Positions 45,336-55,688 of a stretch of DNA of 64,000 nt are shown piece by piece. The stretch comes from Williamsia limnetica (GTDB taxonomy: Bacteria; Actinomycetota; Actinomycetes; Mycobacteriales; Mycobacteriaceae), in contig NZ_QJSP01000004.1 of the NCBI RefSeq assembly GCF_003217475.1, positions 310,001 through 374,000 of the forward strand, read 5' to 3'. The position numbers and the translations under genes are program-made. The stretch's first letter is position 1, and each line of letters opens with the position of its first letter. The notes under the pieces are model-generated. The model was not told the origin of the DNA and did not search any database. It saw only the letters and a program-made list of their open reading frames with translations.

Positions 45336-45845
45336 TCAGTGCGGTGCGTGCCGCCCCGGCTGACCGTCCTGGCGCGGCGTTTGTCCGTTCGGGTCCAGGT
45401 TGACTCCACCACCCCGGTTGCCGCCGCCCTGAACACCGGGAGGCGTCTGGTTGCCGCGCGGTGCGTTCACGTCGTGCACATCACCTTCGTGATGGCCTGA
45501 ACGGGGCACGTCCGGGTCGAGCTTGTCGGCACGCTGGAACTCGGCGTCCAGATCCTGGCGTGAGGACGCAGCCTGCCCCTGGTGTGACTGCGCTTCATGC
45601 TGAAGTCGCTTGGCCTCGGCCGCCTTGGCTTCGGCGTCGGCCTGCGCGCGACGGGCCTTTGCGGCGGATTCTTCGGCGATGGCTTCCCGGCGCTGCACAT
45701 CGTTCACACGGTGCGACGCCTCCTCGCGGATCTGACCGGCCTCGACCCGACGCTGCGCGCGCCGCTTCCGGGTCAACAGTGCAATGAGCGCGATCACGAG
45801 AAGTACCACGACAACGGCTATGACGATCCAAACTGCGGTGTTCAC
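45336..45845 (-). CDS. Membrane-anchored coiled-coil protein
   Basis: A protein of 169 residues: one N-terminal helix (about 5-25) with LLTRKRRAQRR stop-transfer, an Ala/Glu/Lys/Arg-rich coiled coil (about 32-90), then a low-complexity Gly/Asn/Pro/Gln tail. It starts at GTG 45845 with a GGAG site. It could act as a scaffold on the cytosolic face of the membrane. No family recognised. Confidence 0.7.
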   Translation of the reverse strand: MNTAVWIVIAVVVVLLVIALIALLTRKRRAQRRVEAGQIREEASHRVNDVQRREAIAEESAAKARRAQADAEAKAAEAKRLQHEAQSHQGQAASSRQDLDAEFQRADKLDPDVPRSGHHEGDVHDVNAPRGNQTPPGVQGGGNRGGGVNLDPNGQTPRQDGQPGRHAPH

Positions 45846-45935
45846 GATCAGCTCCAGACATGTTTGATGTTTCCGCCGGGTACCCGGCGGGGTGTGACGG
45901 CAAACACGCAGGTGTGGGGATCGAGCCGCGTGGGG

Positions 45936-47399
45936 TCAGATGGCGTAGGTCCGATCGGAGTGCTGCACGCTGATCCAGTGGTCGGTGGTGAACTCGGAGA
46001 TGGCCCAATCGCCCCCGAAACGTCCGATGCCCGAATTCTTCTCGCCTCCGAACGCGGTGTTCGGTTCGTCGTTGACGGTGGTGTCGTTGACGTGCGTCAT
46101 CCCCGCCTCCATGCGCAGGGCGAACTGGACACCGCGCTCGGTATCGGCGGTGATCACCCCGCTGGACAGGCCGTACTCCGTGTCATTCGCGATCGCCAAC
46201 GCATGGTCTTCGTCCGCCGCCTTGATCACGGTCGCAACGGGACCAAAGACTTCCTCCCGCGCGGTCGCAGTCCGGTTGTCACCGAGGATCACGTGGGGCG
46301 CGAGCACCAGACCGCTGGGGCCGCACGGTGAACCGGCAGCGAACACATCGGCGCCCTGCTTCTGTGCAGAATCGATCTTGTCGACCACGGAGTCGAACTG
46401 TTTCTGGTTGATCACCGGGCCGATGTCCGTGTCGGGATCCGAGGGGTCACCGAACGTCAGGCCGCTCGCGCGCTCGCGCAGTCGGTCGACGAACTCATCA
46501 TGCACACGTTCGTCGACGATGATCCGATTGGTTGCCATGCACACCTGTCCCTGATGAAAGTAGGAGCCGAAAACGGCAGCAGCGACGGCCCTTTCGATCG
46601 GTGCATCGTCGAGAACCACGAGTGGGCCGTTGCCGCCGAGTTCCAGGGACATCTTCTGGAGCGGTGCCTGTTGTGCGAGATGCCGACCGACTTCGGTCGA
46701 GCCGGTGAACGACGTCAGTCTCGCTGATGGGTGCGCTGCGAGGTGATCACCTATCTCGCTCGATTTCCCGACGACAACACTGAGGAGCCCCGGCGGCAGT
46801 CCGGCCTCTTCGTAGATCTTGGCCAGCAGCAGGCCACCGGTGACAGGGGTGTCGCCGGACGGTTTGAGAACCACCGCGTTGCCGACGGCCAAAGCGGGGG
46901 CCACCGATCGGTTCGACAGTTGCATCGGGAAGTTCCACGGGCTGATGACGGCGACTGTCCCCAACGGTCTCCGATAGACCCTGTTCTCCTTGCCCGGTAT
47001 GAGGTCGGCCGGCAAGATACGGCCGCTGACCCGGCTCGGATATGAGGCGGCCTCGAGCATCACTGCCCGGACTGCCATCCATTCCCACTCGGCTCGCGCC
47101 CTGATCGCGCCCGCCTCGCGGGTCAGCCAACCGACGATCTCGTCTTTGCGGCTCTCCATGATCCGAGCGGCCCGGTGGAACACCTCGGCACGGTCCTGCG
47201 CCGGGAGCGCCGCCCATTTGGGCTGCTGCTCTGCCGCAGCCGCGAATGCCCGGTCCACGTCGATAGTCGTGGCCAAGTGCATGCGTGAGAGCTGCTCACC
47301 GGTGTACGGGTCGTTGTTCTCGAGCGCTTTGGAGCTGCCGCCCACAACCCAGTTGCCCGCGATCGGTAGCAATTCCATTCCGCTGTAGTGCGATGTCAT
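45936..47399 (-). CDS. NAD(P)-dependent aldehyde dehydrogenase
   Basis: A protein of 487 residues with the ALDH pattern: SPWNFPMQLSNRS, VLKPSGDTPVTGG, FTGSTEVGR, the general-base Glu in LELGGNGPLVV, the nucleophile Cys in GQVCMATNR, and EEVFGPVATV. The group resembles aromatic (benzaldehyde/salicylaldehyde) dehydrogenases. It could oxidise an aldehyde from the amine oxidase but is not linked to it. AAAGGGC precedes the ATG. Confidence 0.93.
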   Translation of the reverse strand: MTSHYSGMELLPIAGNWVVGGSSKALENNDPYTGEQLSRMHLATTIDVDRAFAAAAEQQPKWAALPAQDRAEVFHRAARIMESRKDEIVGWLTREAGAIRARAEWEWMAVRAVMLEAASYPSRVSGRILPADLIPGKENRVYRRPLGTVAVISPWNFPMQLSNRSVAPALAVGNAVVLKPSGDTPVTGGLLLAKIYEEAGLPPGLLSVVVGKSSEIGDHLAAHPSARLTSFTGSTEVGRHLAQQAPLQKMSLELGGNGPLVVLDDAPIERAVAAAVFGSYFHQGQVCMATNRIIVDERVHDEFVDRLRERASGLTFGDPSDPDTDIGPVINQKQFDSVVDKIDSAQKQGADVFAAGSPCGPSGLVLAPHVILGDNRTATAREEVFGPVATVIKAADEDHALAIANDTEYGLSSGVITADTERGVQFALRMEAGMTHVNDTTVNDEPNTAFGGEKNSGIGRFGGDWAISEFTTDHWISVQHSDRTYAI

Positions 47400-47541
47400 C
47401 GGCAGCTGCCCTTTCGTCGTTCACCTCCCGAACCTTGGTTCGACCCGAGCTTGCTGACCTGTCGAATGCCCTCGTGGCGGGTCACCAAAACACGGTTCTC
47501 GGAGCTGCGGGCGCGGAGACGATCATGTCCGTGCATTCGCA

Positions 47542-47547
47542 TACAGT
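47542..47547 (+). promoter_or_regulatory. Minus-10 box for leaderless small gene
   Basis: TACAGT lies 7 nt before ATG 47555, with no ribosome site; it supports this ATG rather than 47525. Confidence 0.5.
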
Positions 47548-47554
47548 GCGGATC

Positions 47555-47836
47555 ATGAGCGACACCGACGGCTTTCCCGACGACTGCCCCACGTTGGCCC
47601 GAGACGGCCAGGTGATCGGTTTCTGCCCCTCGCCGAACGGAACTCATCTGTTGGTGTGGTGGCGCGCCGACAGCGAGATCATCGGCGGGTTCGAGACGTA
47701 CGAGGCAGGCGTGACCGCGGCTTTGCGGGCCATCGCCGCCGACGGACTGGACCCCGATCCGGATGAGGTCGAGCTCGAGGCGCGAGCGCTGGAGAGGGAC
47801 TTCGTCGCGACCGACTGGATGGGTCTCGGGTTCTGA
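47555..47836 (+). CDS. Small acidic hypothetical protein
   Basis: A protein of 93 residues, acidic, with one block of beta-type sequence (THLLVWWRADSEIIGGF) and an acidic helix (DPDPDEVELEARALERDF). I recognise no family. The leaderless geometry at the ATG supports it being real; its length and codon use also look coding. It converges with the mycolyltransferase-like gene, 3 nt apart. Confidence 0.6.
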   Translation: MSDTDGFPDDCPTLARDGQVIGFCPSPNGTHLLVWWRADSEIIGGFETYEAGVTAALRAIAADGLDPDPDEVELEARALERDFVATDWMGLGF

Positions 47837-47839
47837 GTG

Positions 47840-48904
47840 TCAGTTGATCGACTTCTCCAGCACCGGCCACGAGTTGCGGATGTCGTCGCGCCAGTAGTCC
47901 CAGGAGTGGGTGCCGCGGTCCTTCAGGTCGTAGGTCGCAGGGATGCCGAGCGAGTCGAGGCGATTCTTGAGGTTGTGGGTGCACTGATTGGTGGCGGCCT
48001 CGATCACCCCGCCGACGGTCAGCTGGGCGATCAACTGGCTGACTTCACCGTCGACGTTGTCGGCCTCGAGATGGTCGTACTCACCGGGCAGTCCGGATGC
48101 GTTGGCGATGTAGAGCGCCGTGCCGCGTAACCCGGCGGCGTGGATGTAGGGATCGTTGGCCTCCCAGGCCGGGTCATCCGGCTTGCCCCACATGTTCTCG
48201 GGGTTACCACCGAAGTTCGCGACTGTGATCCACACATAGGCCCGCCCCAACGGATCGCTCGTCTGCGCACATCCGCTGAACGACGCCACCCCCTCGTAGA
48301 GGTCTGGACTCTTGATCGACAGTGCCAAGACGGACGTCGCCGACATGGACAGGCCGACGATCGCGTTCTTGCCCGTCGTGTTCAGGGTCGAATCGACGAT
48401 CGGGGGCAGTTCCTCGGTGAGGAAGGTGGCCCACTTGTTGCGCCCGAGTTCAGGATCGTCTTTCTGCCAGTCGGTGAAGTAGCTGGAGTCGCCGCCGACC
48501 GTCGCGACCACGTTGACGTCTTTGGTCGCGTAGAACTCGGCGGCGTCGGCCCAGTCGAGTACCCCGTTCTCCGGCTCGGCGCCGCCCACGCCGTCGAGGA
48601 CGTACAGCGTCGGTCTCGGTTCGTCGCCAGGCGCGATGAGCAACTTCAGTGCGATGTTCTTGCCCATCGCAGCGGAGTAGACCTCGGCGTCCGCCGTGCG
48701 GCCCTCGCCGAGGGTCAGACTCACCAGATGTGAGCCGTCGGGGGCAGTGACCGCGGCACCGGGGTCGGCGTCGCCCGACGCGATCGCCGCGGGCGTGGTC
48801 GCGAGGATCAGAGCGGCGGCCAGGCCGCCGATGAGAAGTTTCGGACTGCGGCGCGTTCGAGTGGCTGGATTCTTCATGGGAGTCCCAAGTCGTCGGATGG
48901 TCAT
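47840..48904 (-). CDS. Antigen-85-like mycolyltransferase / secreted esterase
   Basis: A protein of 354 residues with a long signal peptide (hydrophobic around residues 23-43, ending in AIASG). The Ag85 pattern is clear: VGGDSSYFTDW, KWATFLTEELP, the nucleophile GLSMSAT (Ser186) and the His in RGTHSWDYW. Such enzymes transfer mycoloyl groups to trehalose or arabinogalactan outside the cell. ATG 48904 overlaps the upstream lipase stop by 4 nt; ATG 48877 is an alternative that gives a shorter signal. It supports a mycolic-acid-bearing host. Confidence 0.88.
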   Translation of the reverse strand: MTIRRLGTPMKNPATRTRRSPKLLIGGLAAALILATTPAAIASGDADPGAAVTAPDGSHLVSLTLGEGRTADAEVYSAAMGKNIALKLLIAPGDEPRPTLYVLDGVGGAEPENGVLDWADAAEFYATKDVNVVATVGGDSSYFTDWQKDDPELGRNKWATFLTEELPPIVDSTLNTTGKNAIVGLSMSATSVLALSIKSPDLYEGVASFSGCAQTSDPLGRAYVWITVANFGGNPENMWGKPDDPAWEANDPYIHAAGLRGTALYIANASGLPGEYDHLEADNVDGEVSQLIAQLTVGGVIEAATNQCTHNLKNRLDSLGIPATYDLKDRGTHSWDYWRDDIRNSWPVLEKSIN

Positions 48905-49791
48905 GGACACGGCGCCGGATGGAGCGTCGAATGGTCGGGATCGAGGCCGGTCAGGATGAGCCACAGAGCACGCGGCGACGTGGTCAGGGCCATGTGGTCG
49001 ACGGACAGGTGCGGGCAACCGTCTTGGACCCACACATTGCGAACCGCCGGGCCAGGGGTCAGGAAGGCGGAGTCGGCGGGCGTGATGATCTCGTCGCCGC
49101 GCGTTGCGATCGCCAGGTAATCGATGCCCGGGAGGGTGTCGCCGCCGGCGTTGAGTTGCTGCAGGAACGGTGAACCCGCCATCTGCTGCGCGTACGCCGG
49201 ACCGACAACAGCAGCAATGGCCTCATTTGCAGGCAAACCCATGGCGGCGGCGTCGTCGCGCAGTACCTTGTTGTTCCCGAACGTTGTTCCCTGATTGGTT
49301 CCACCCACGGTGACGAGGGTGTGCACCGCGTTGTTCGACGGATCGGACACGTCCGTACCGCCGTCGAAGCGGAGATACTGGCGTGCGGTGAGGGCACCCA
49401 TCGAGTGGCCGACGATGTCGACCTGCTCGGCACCAGTGGCCGTGCGCACCCGGTCGACGAACACGGATAGGACGCGCGATGACGTCTCGATGTCTGTCCC
49501 GCCTGCGACATCCAGCAGATTCTCCGAACTGCCGGGCCGGTGCTTGCCGTAGTCGAGGGCGAATACGCAGTACCCCTGGCCTGTCAACGTCTCCGTGAGC
49601 GTCTCCCAGGTGGCTGACATCCCAGCGCCGTTGCCATGGACCAGTACCACCGGACGGGGATGGCTGTCGGACGGCTGACACGACCAGTCATTGATGCCGG
49701 ACGGGGCCGCGGCTGCGCTCGCGCACATCAGCCAGCACACGGCGATGACCGGCAGTACCACCGCCGGCACGGCACCGCGCGAGAACCTCAT
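48901..49791 (-). CDS. Secreted class 2 lipase
   Basis: A protein of 296 residues with a signal peptide (residues 1-28, ending in AAAAP), the oxyanion region VVLVHGNGAG, the nucleophile motif GHSMGA, and DEIITP plus DHMAL near the end for the acid and base. It hydrolyses lipid esters outside the cell. AAGGGG supports ATG 49791. Coupled by ATGA to the mycolyltransferase-like gene, so the two probably act on cell-surface lipids together. Confidence 0.9.
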   Translation of the reverse strand: MRFSRGAVPAVVLPVIAVCWLMCASAAAAPSGINDWSCQPSDSHPRPVVLVHGNGAGMSATWETLTETLTGQGYCVFALDYGKHRPGSSENLLDVAGGTDIETSSRVLSVFVDRVRTATGAEQVDIVGHSMGALTARQYLRFDGGTDVSDPSNNAVHTLVTVGGTNQGTTFGNNKVLRDDAAAMGLPANEAIAAVVGPAYAQQMAGSPFLQQLNAGGDTLPGIDYLAIATRGDEIITPADSAFLTPGPAVRNVWVQDGCPHLSVDHMALTTSPRALWLILTGLDPDHSTLHPAPCP

Positions 49792-49948
49792 CAATTGCCC
49801 CTTGGTCCACCCCGACTGCCGCATCCGCATCCGCGCGGCGTACGTGAAGGAATATCACAGGTCCGTGATCCATGGGCCATCTCCAGACCTTTCTGGGAGA
49901 CTTCAGGCACCGGTGGGCGCTGCATTGCCCACCACCAGGAGGCACTTC

Positions 49949-51355
49949 GTGAACATCCAGGCGGCTCACCTCGACCGATTGGCAGCAGAGGTGCCCGGGT
50001 CGGTCCATCTGCCGGACACGGCGGTCTATACCGAAACCCTTGGGCGCGTGTTTTTTCCGGATGCCTCGCGAAGGCATCCCGCGTGTGTGGTGACACCGGC
50101 GACAACCGCTGACGTCGTCGCCGTGATGCGCGTGGCGGATGAATGCGGCTTACGTGTCACTGCCCGCGGTGGCGGGTTGAGCTCGAATTGCGTTGCCGAC
50201 GGCGCGGTTCTGCTCGACCTGTCGAGGCACATGAATTCGGCACGTCGAGAGGATGACCAGGTGGTGGTCGCGGGCGGCGCCACGGTGGGAGCCATGCTGG
50301 AGGCACTCGACCCTGTCGGCCGGGTCGTTCCCGTCGGGATCGCCGAGCATGCCGGCTTCGGTCTGATCGCCAGGGGCGGCGTCGGATACTTCACCCGTGA
50401 CCTCGGGCTTACCCTCGACCACCTCGTCGAGGTCGAGATGGTGCTTACCTCGGGCCGTGTTGTTCGTTTGTCTAACAACAGTACTGGCGACGAAGCCGAC
50501 CTGTGGTGGGCCGTACGCGGATGTGCGCCCCCGTTCGGCGTCATCACCTCTGCGACGCTGCGTACCCACGAGGCCGGCCCCATGTGGGTGGACCGGATGG
50601 TGATCGGGCTCGACGCGCTGCCGACATACTTCCGGGTTGCTCCCGCGGTGCCGCGGAACACCATGATGGGCGCCGTCCTGGGGTACAGCGATCTGGTACC
50701 CGGCGTGCCGATATTCTTCGTCTACACAACCTGTTCCAGCCAGGATCCGTCCGATATCGCGATAAGCCGTTCGGCAGCAACGCAAGTGGAATCGGCTTCC
50801 CGATCGCACCACTACCGGTCCGAGATGACGGGCCGGTATCTCGCCGGACTACCGCAATACACTCCGCCTGGCTCGGGTGGCGCCGAACCTGCGCCGCTCG
50901 CACTACCGCAGCCCGGGGACCCGCGGGGGTCCTTCTTCGGCAAAGCAGTGTTCGTCGGACCCACCCTGGACGACGACGTCGCCGAGGCGCTGACGAAACA
51001 GGTCGAGGCGGCGCCTACACCGTTCTGCCGCATCGACTTCCAGCAAACTGGCGGTGCACTCGCCGATATCGGCGACACCGACACCGCGTTCTGGGGCAGG
51101 GGCAGTGAGTGGAACATCCCCCTGAACGCCATCTGGGACGATCCGGCAGACGGGCCCGCGTGTATGGCGTGGGCCAGAGACACCCTGGCGGTGCTGACCG
51201 ACCACACGACCGGGGTGTACAGCGTGGAAGTACGACCAGGTTTCGCGGAAACCGAGTCCGAACTCGTGGCAGCGTTCGGCGGAAATCTGCAGCGGCTGCG
51301 AGCGCTGCGTGCCATCCACGATCCGACCGGGGTGCTCTCGACGTACCCGCTTTAG
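49949..51355 (+). CDS. FAD-binding (PCMH-type) oxidoreductase
   Basis: A protein of 468 residues of the berberine-bridge / GlcD class. PP-loop-type FAD binding is seen in PACVVTPATTADVVAVMRVA, ARGGGLSSNC, and GLIARGGVGYFTRDLGLTLDHLVEVEMV; WWAVRG follows. The C-terminal segment ends DPTGVLSTYPL. It starts at GTG 49949 with AGGAGG 6 nt upstream, which fixes the start. The electron donor is unknown. Confidence 0.88.
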   Translation: MNIQAAHLDRLAAEVPGSVHLPDTAVYTETLGRVFFPDASRRHPACVVTPATTADVVAVMRVADECGLRVTARGGGLSSNCVADGAVLLDLSRHMNSARREDDQVVVAGGATVGAMLEALDPVGRVVPVGIAEHAGFGLIARGGVGYFTRDLGLTLDHLVEVEMVLTSGRVVRLSNNSTGDEADLWWAVRGCAPPFGVITSATLRTHEAGPMWVDRMVIGLDALPTYFRVAPAVPRNTMMGAVLGYSDLVPGVPIFFVYTTCSSQDPSDIAISRSAATQVESASRSHHYRSEMTGRYLAGLPQYTPPGSGGAEPAPLALPQPGDPRGSFFGKAVFVGPTLDDDVAEALTKQVEAAPTPFCRIDFQQTGGALADIGDTDTAFWGRGSEWNIPLNAIWDDPADGPACMAWARDTLAVLTDHTTGVYSVEVRPGFAETESELVAAFGGNLQRLRALRAIHDPTGVLSTYPL

Positions 51356-51362
51356 CCCGGCC

Positions 51363-53291
51363 TCAACCGATGTGGACCCGCGGCCTGTTCGCAACCGTCG
51401 GTTCGGCCCGGCGCAACACCTCACGGGTCACCGGTGCCACCTCGCCCATCCCGATGAACAGAAACCGCAGCAGGTTCAGCAGCGGATTACCTTCGGACCA
51501 CTCGAAATACACATTCGGGTTGGTGCCGGTCTCATCACGGATGCGCAGCATGATCGCCGCAATCGAGTTCGCGACGGCCGGACTGTCCACCCACAGCACC
51601 CGGTGACGTCCACGTAGGCGGCCGTGCACGAGCAGATCGGTGGCGAACTCTGACGAATCGGTCACGTTGACCTCGAGAAAGATGATGTGGGCCTCGGGGC
51701 CGAGCCTGCTGTCCGCCCGCTGTTGCGCCGCCTTGTCGGCATACTCCTCTATGTCGAAGGGATGCGGGTCGTGCGCGACGATCTCGACCGGGCCCCACGT
51801 TGCTGCCTCGTTGATGAATTCCGTTGCTGTCTCGTCGAACTGGAGCGAGGTGGCGCGCAATTCGAAAGCTCGGTTGATCCTCGACAGCAGGGACACCACC
51901 AGGATGGCGCCGATGAAGAACGAGGCGACCTGGACGCCTTCGGGACGTTCGACGATGTTGACGATGGTGGTGTACGCGAAAATCGCGGCGACGACACCGA
52001 ACATCCACGTTCTCGACCGGTGATGGTGGGCGTGCGCAGACATGGTGACCGCGATGGTGGCCGAGGTGATGAGGACCAGGACGCCGGTGGCGTAGGCGCT
52101 GCTCTGGGCGTCCACGCTCGCCTTGAAGTAGACGGTGACGAAGACGGCGATCAGACCGAACACCAGGACCAGCGGTCGCACCGCGCGCGCCCACTCCGGG
52201 GCCATTCCGAAGCGGGGCAGGTAGCGGGGCACGAGATTGAGCAGTCCGGCCAGTGCAGATGCGCCTGCGAACCAGAGGATCGCGATGGTGCTCAGGTCGT
52301 AGATCGTGCCGAACACATTGCCGAGGTTCTCGTGGGCCAGGTACGCCAGGGCCCGCCCGTTGGCTTCGCCGCCCGCCTCGAACTCCTTCTGCGGAATCAA
52401 GATCGTGGTCACGATCGACGAGGTGATGAGGAAGCCGCACATGATCAGCGCCGCGGTTGTCAGGAGGCGGCGCACCCCGCGGATCCGGCCGCGGGGGTTC
52501 TCTTCGGTGTCACCGGGATCGCCCTCGATCTGGGGCATCACCGCGACTCCGGTCTCGAATCCGGACAAACCCAGCGCCAGCTTGGGAAACACGATGAGCG
52601 CGATGGCGATCATCATCCAAGGGTTGCTGTGTTCGGTGGTGAGGGCTGATCGCCACTCGGTGATCAGGTGGGTGTTCTGGGCGATCTCCCAGAAGCTGTC
52701 GAGGATCACGACGAAGTTGAGGGTCAGGAACACCGTGACCAGGCCGACCGCGATGCCGATCGCATCGGTGAAACCTTTGAGGAACACCGCGGTGAGCAAA
52801 ATCAACAGCACGATGGTGACGATCACCTGCTTGCCCGAGAGAAACGAGGGCGCAAAGGGATTGGCGATCACATGGGCAGATGCGTCGGCGGTCGACAGCG
52901 TCATCGTGATCAAGAAGTCGGTGGCGGCGAACCCCAGCAACACCAGGATGAACAGCTTGCCGCCCCACTTCGGGAGATGGCTGGCCAGCATGGCGATCGA
53001 ACCCTCGCCGTGTGGGCTCTCCCTGGCCACCCGGCGATAGACCGGCAGCGCCCCGAACAGGGTCAGCAGGACAAGGACGAGGGTCGCCAGCGGCGCGAGC
53101 AACCCGGCGGCAAGGGCCGCGATGGCGGGCTGATAGCCGAGCGTGGAGAAATAGTCGACGCCCGTGAGGCACATGACCTTCCACCAGGAGTGTTTGTGCT
53201 CCTCGCGAGTGGGCTTGCGTAGCGGTCCGAGCTGGCCGGCCGGCTCTTCCGTGATGTCACTCAGGAGCCAGGCCTTCAGTCTGTGCCGCAT
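51363..53291 (-). CDS. APC-superfamily permease with large cytosolic C-terminal domain
   Basis: A protein of 642 residues: about twelve helices in the first 450 residues, with APC hallmarks [20 protein letters not shown] and [17 protein letters not shown], then a ~190-residue soluble tail with short Cys-free beta/alpha segments. I do not recognise the tail. ATG 53291 is 6 nt after TAGATT, which overlaps the lldD stop, so it may be leaderless or read through from lldD. Lying 9 nt after lldD, it could carry lactate or a 2-hydroxy acid, which is inference. Confidence 0.83.
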   Translation of the reverse strand: MRHRLKAWLLSDITEEPAGQLGPLRKPTREEHKHSWWKVMCLTGVDYFSTLGYQPAIAALAAGLLAPLATLVLVLLTLFGALPVYRRVARESPHGEGSIAMLASHLPKWGGKLFILVLLGFAATDFLITMTLSTADASAHVIANPFAPSFLSGKQVIVTIVLLILLTAVFLKGFTDAIGIAVGLVTVFLTLNFVVILDSFWEIAQNTHLITEWRSALTTEHSNPWMMIAIALIVFPKLALGLSGFETGVAVMPQIEGDPGDTEENPRGRIRGVRRLLTTAALIMCGFLITSSIVTTILIPQKEFEAGGEANGRALAYLAHENLGNVFGTIYDLSTIAILWFAGASALAGLLNLVPRYLPRFGMAPEWARAVRPLVLVFGLIAVFVTVYFKASVDAQSSAYATGVLVLITSATIAVTMSAHAHHHRSRTWMFGVVAAIFAYTTIVNIVERPEGVQVASFFIGAILVVSLLSRINRAFELRATSLQFDETATEFINEAATWGPVEIVAHDPHPFDIEEYADKAAQQRADSRLGPEAHIIFLEVNVTDSSEFATDLLVHGRLRGRHRVLWVDSPAVANSIAAIMLRIRDETGTNPNVYFEWSEGNPLLNLLRFLFIGMGEVAPVTREVLRRAEPTVANRPRVHIG

Positions 53292-53297
53292 GAGCAC

Positions 53298-53303
53298 AAT
53301 CTA
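53298..53303 (-). promoter_or_regulatory. Minus-10-like box before the permease
   Basis: TAGATT on the minus strand, 6 nt before ATG 53291. Its TAG is the lldD stop, so it may be fortuitous. Confidence 0.35.
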
Positions 53304-54557
53304 TGGGGTCGGCGACAACGACGTGTGAATTCGCGGCGCCAGCCGTACCAGCTGGGTGACGTGTTGCGGGCCCAGCTCTTCGAGGGCGTTGACCCCGAGC
53401 AGGCGCATGGTCCGCGCGACCTGCTCGCCGACGATCTCGATCATGCGGTTCACGCCGTCCTCACCGCCGGCCATCAATCCGTACAGATAGGCGCGGCCGA
53501 GCAGGGTGAAGCGGGCGCCGAGGGCGATGGCGGCGACGATGTCGGCGCCGGACATGATGCCGGTGTCGAGGTGCACCTCGTACTCGCTGCCCACCTCGCG
53601 GACGATCTCGGGCAGCAGATGGAACGGGATGGGTGCCCGGTCGAGTTGGCGTCCACCATGATTGGACAGGATGATCCCGTCCACGCCCACCTCGGCGACC
53701 TTCTTCGCATCGTCGAGGCTCTGGATGCCCTTGACCACCACCTTGCCGGGCCACTGATCGCGGATCCAGCGCAGGTCGTCGAAGTCGACGGTGGGGTCGA
53801 ACATCGTGTCCAGCAGTTCGCCGACGGTCCCGGACCAGCGGTCCAGCGAGGCGAAGGAGAGCGGTTCGGTGGTCAAGAAGTCGTACCACCACCAGGGGCG
53901 CGGGATCGCGTTGGCGACGGTGGCCAGCGTCAGTTGCGGTGGTATCGAGAAGCCGTTTCGCTTGTCGCGCAGACGGGCCCCGGCGACCGGGACATCGACG
54001 GTCACCAACAGTGTGTCGAAGCCGGCTTTTGCGGCGCGGTCGACGAGAGCCATGGACCGATCGCGGTCCTTCCACATGTAGAGCTGAAACCAGTTGCGAC
54101 CATCGGGGTTCGCGGCCTTGACGTCCTCGATGCCGGTCGTGCCCATCGTCGACAGCGAGAACGGGATCCCGTGTGCGGCAGCCGCGTGGGCTCCCGCGAT
54201 CTCGCCCTCGGTCTGCATCATCCGCGTGAACCCGGTCGGGGCGATCCCGAACGGCAGAGCGACCGGCGCGCCGAGGACGTCCCAGCCGGTCGACACCTCG
54301 GCGACATTCCGCAGGATCGACGGATTGAACTGGATGTCCTCGAACGCCTGCCGCGCGCGGCCGAGTGAGATCTCCGCCTCGGCGGCACCCTCGGTGTAGT
54401 CGAAGGCGGCCTTCGGGGTCCGGCGTCGGGCGATGCGGCGCAGGTCGTACACGGTCTGCGCCTTCGCGAGCCGGTTCGCCTTGAAGTCGAGGCTCGGCTT
54501 CTTGAACTGCATGAGCGGCGCGAGATCGTGGACTTTGGGGAGTCGGCGCTGGGGCAT
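53301..54557 (-). CDS. lldD: FMN-dependent L-lactate dehydrogenase (LldD2 type)
   Basis: A protein of 418 residues of the 2-hydroxy-acid dehydrogenase family. It matches the LldD2 style of M. tuberculosis closely: [79 protein letters not shown], and the catalytic His in [12 protein letters not shown]. It oxidises L-lactate to pyruvate with electrons to quinone. AAGGAAA precedes ATG 54557. The permease follows 9 nt later. Confidence 0.95.
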   Translation of the reverse strand: MPQRRLPKVHDLAPLMQFKKPSLDFKANRLAKAQTVYDLRRIARRRTPKAAFDYTEGAAEAEISLGRARQAFEDIQFNPSILRNVAEVSTGWDVLGAPVALPFGIAPTGFTRMMQTEGEIAGAHAAAAHGIPFSLSTMGTTGIEDVKAANPDGRNWFQLYMWKDRDRSMALVDRAAKAGFDTLLVTVDVPVAGARLRDKRNGFSIPPQLTLATVANAIPRPWWWYDFLTTEPLSFASLDRWSGTVGELLDTMFDPTVDFDDLRWIRDQWPGKVVVKGIQSLDDAKKVAEVGVDGIILSNHGGRQLDRAPIPFHLLPEIVREVGSEYEVHLDTGIMSGADIVAAIALGARFTLLGRAYLYGLMAGGEDGVNRMIEIVGEQVARTMRLLGVNALEELGPQHVTQLVRLAPRIHTSLSPTP

Positions 54558-54620
54558 CGCGTTTCCTTCGATCGGGTGTGGTCTGATCACACTAGTTTTC
54601 GCGTCGAAGGAGTCGCAGGC

Positions 54621-55166
54621 TCATGCGGGCAGCACAGCGCGGACCGTCTCCTCTATCGCGCGGAGGGTGACGGCGTCCGTGATCAACCCGTCCGGCCCGA
54701 TCAGCTCACTGGTCACCGGAATATGGCGGCAGGCATCGTCGACGACGACGGCCTGGACATAGCCGAGGACCGTGGCGAGCGTGGCGTGGGCACCCTCGCC
54801 CCTGCGTGCATCCGGGGCGACTTTCACCCACGCGACGGGTTTGCCGGTCAGTTCGTTCCCGCCCACCGTCCAGTCGAGCAAGTTCTTGAACGACCCCGGC
54901 AGTGTTCCCGCGTACTCCGGGCTGCAGAACAGCACAGCATCGGCGGCAGCGATCGCGGAGCGGAGCGCACTGACGGTTGCAGGGAGTGGCTCGTGATCGT
55001 CGTCTGGATTGAAGTGCGGCAGCATCGCGACGTCGAGTACGCCATCGACGATGAGTTCGCCCGATGCAAAGGACATGACAGTGCGGCAGAGCGCCGAGTT
55101 GGCCGATTCCGAACGCGTACTTCCGGAGATGACCAGTAGGCGTCCCGCCGCAGAGTCAGTGAGCAT
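54621..55166 (-). CDS. NAD(P)H-dependent FMN reductase
   Basis: A protein of 181 residues of the flavodoxin-like reductase class: VISGSTRSESANSALCR binds the FMN phosphate, and FCSPEYAGTLPGSFKNLLDWTVGG is the family signature. It starts 6 nt after the msrA stop and is probably co-transcribed with msrB-msrA, where it could supply reduced flavin or quench quinones during oxidative stress. Confidence 0.88.
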   Translation of the reverse strand: MLTDSAAGRLLVISGSTRSESANSALCRTVMSFASGELIVDGVLDVAMLPHFNPDDDHEPLPATVSALRSAIAAADAVLFCSPEYAGTLPGSFKNLLDWTVGGNELTGKPVAWVKVAPDARRGEGAHATLATVLGYVQAVVVDDACRHIPVTSELIGPDGLITDAVTLRAIEETVRAVLPA

Positions 55167-55172
55167 TGAGTT

Positions 55173-55688
55173 CTAGCTGGTGGCGGCATCCGCGCGGTGC
55201 GGGAGCTTCCAGCCCGGGCGCACGAAGTGGCAGGTGTAGCCGTTCGGGATGCGCTGCAGGTAGTCCTGGTGCTCGGGCTCCGCCTCCCAGAAGGGGCCTT
55301 CCGGGACAACCTCGGTCACGACCTTGCCGGGCCACAGACCCGACGCATCGACGTCGGCGATGGTGTCGAGAGCGATCTGCTTCTGCTCGTCGTCGGTGTA
55401 GAAGATCGCCGAGCGGTAGCTGGCCCCGCGGTCGTTGCCCTGCCGGTTCTTGGTCGACGGGTCGTGGATCTGGAAGAAGAACTCGAGGAGATCGCGGAAA
55501 CTGGTCTGCTCCGGATCGAACTCGATCTCCAGGGCTTCGGCGTGGTTGCCGTGATCGCGGTAGGTGGCGTTCGGCTTGCTGTCGTCACCGGTGTACCCGA
55601 CGCGGGTGGAGACGACACCGGGTTGCTTGCGAACGAGATCCTGGACGCCCCAGAAACAGCCGCCCGCGAGGATTGCCTTGTCGGTCAT
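55173..55688 (-). CDS. msrA: Peptide methionine-S-sulfoxide reductase MsrA
   Basis: A protein of 171 residues with the catalytic GCFWG near the N-terminus, [16 protein letters not shown] and [16 protein letters not shown]. It reduces S-methionine sulfoxide. Its ATG directly follows the msrB stop without a gap. The C-terminal Cys of some three-Cys enzymes is represented only by [11 protein letters not shown]. Confidence 0.96.
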   Translation of the reverse strand: MTDKAILAGGCFWGVQDLVRKQPGVVSTRVGYTGDDSKPNATYRDHGNHAEALEIEFDPEQTSFRDLLEFFFQIHDPSTKNRQGNDRGASYRSAIFYTDDEQKQIALDTIADVDASGLWPGKVVTEVVPEGPFWEAEPEHQDYLQRIPNGYTCHFVRPGWKLPHRADAATS

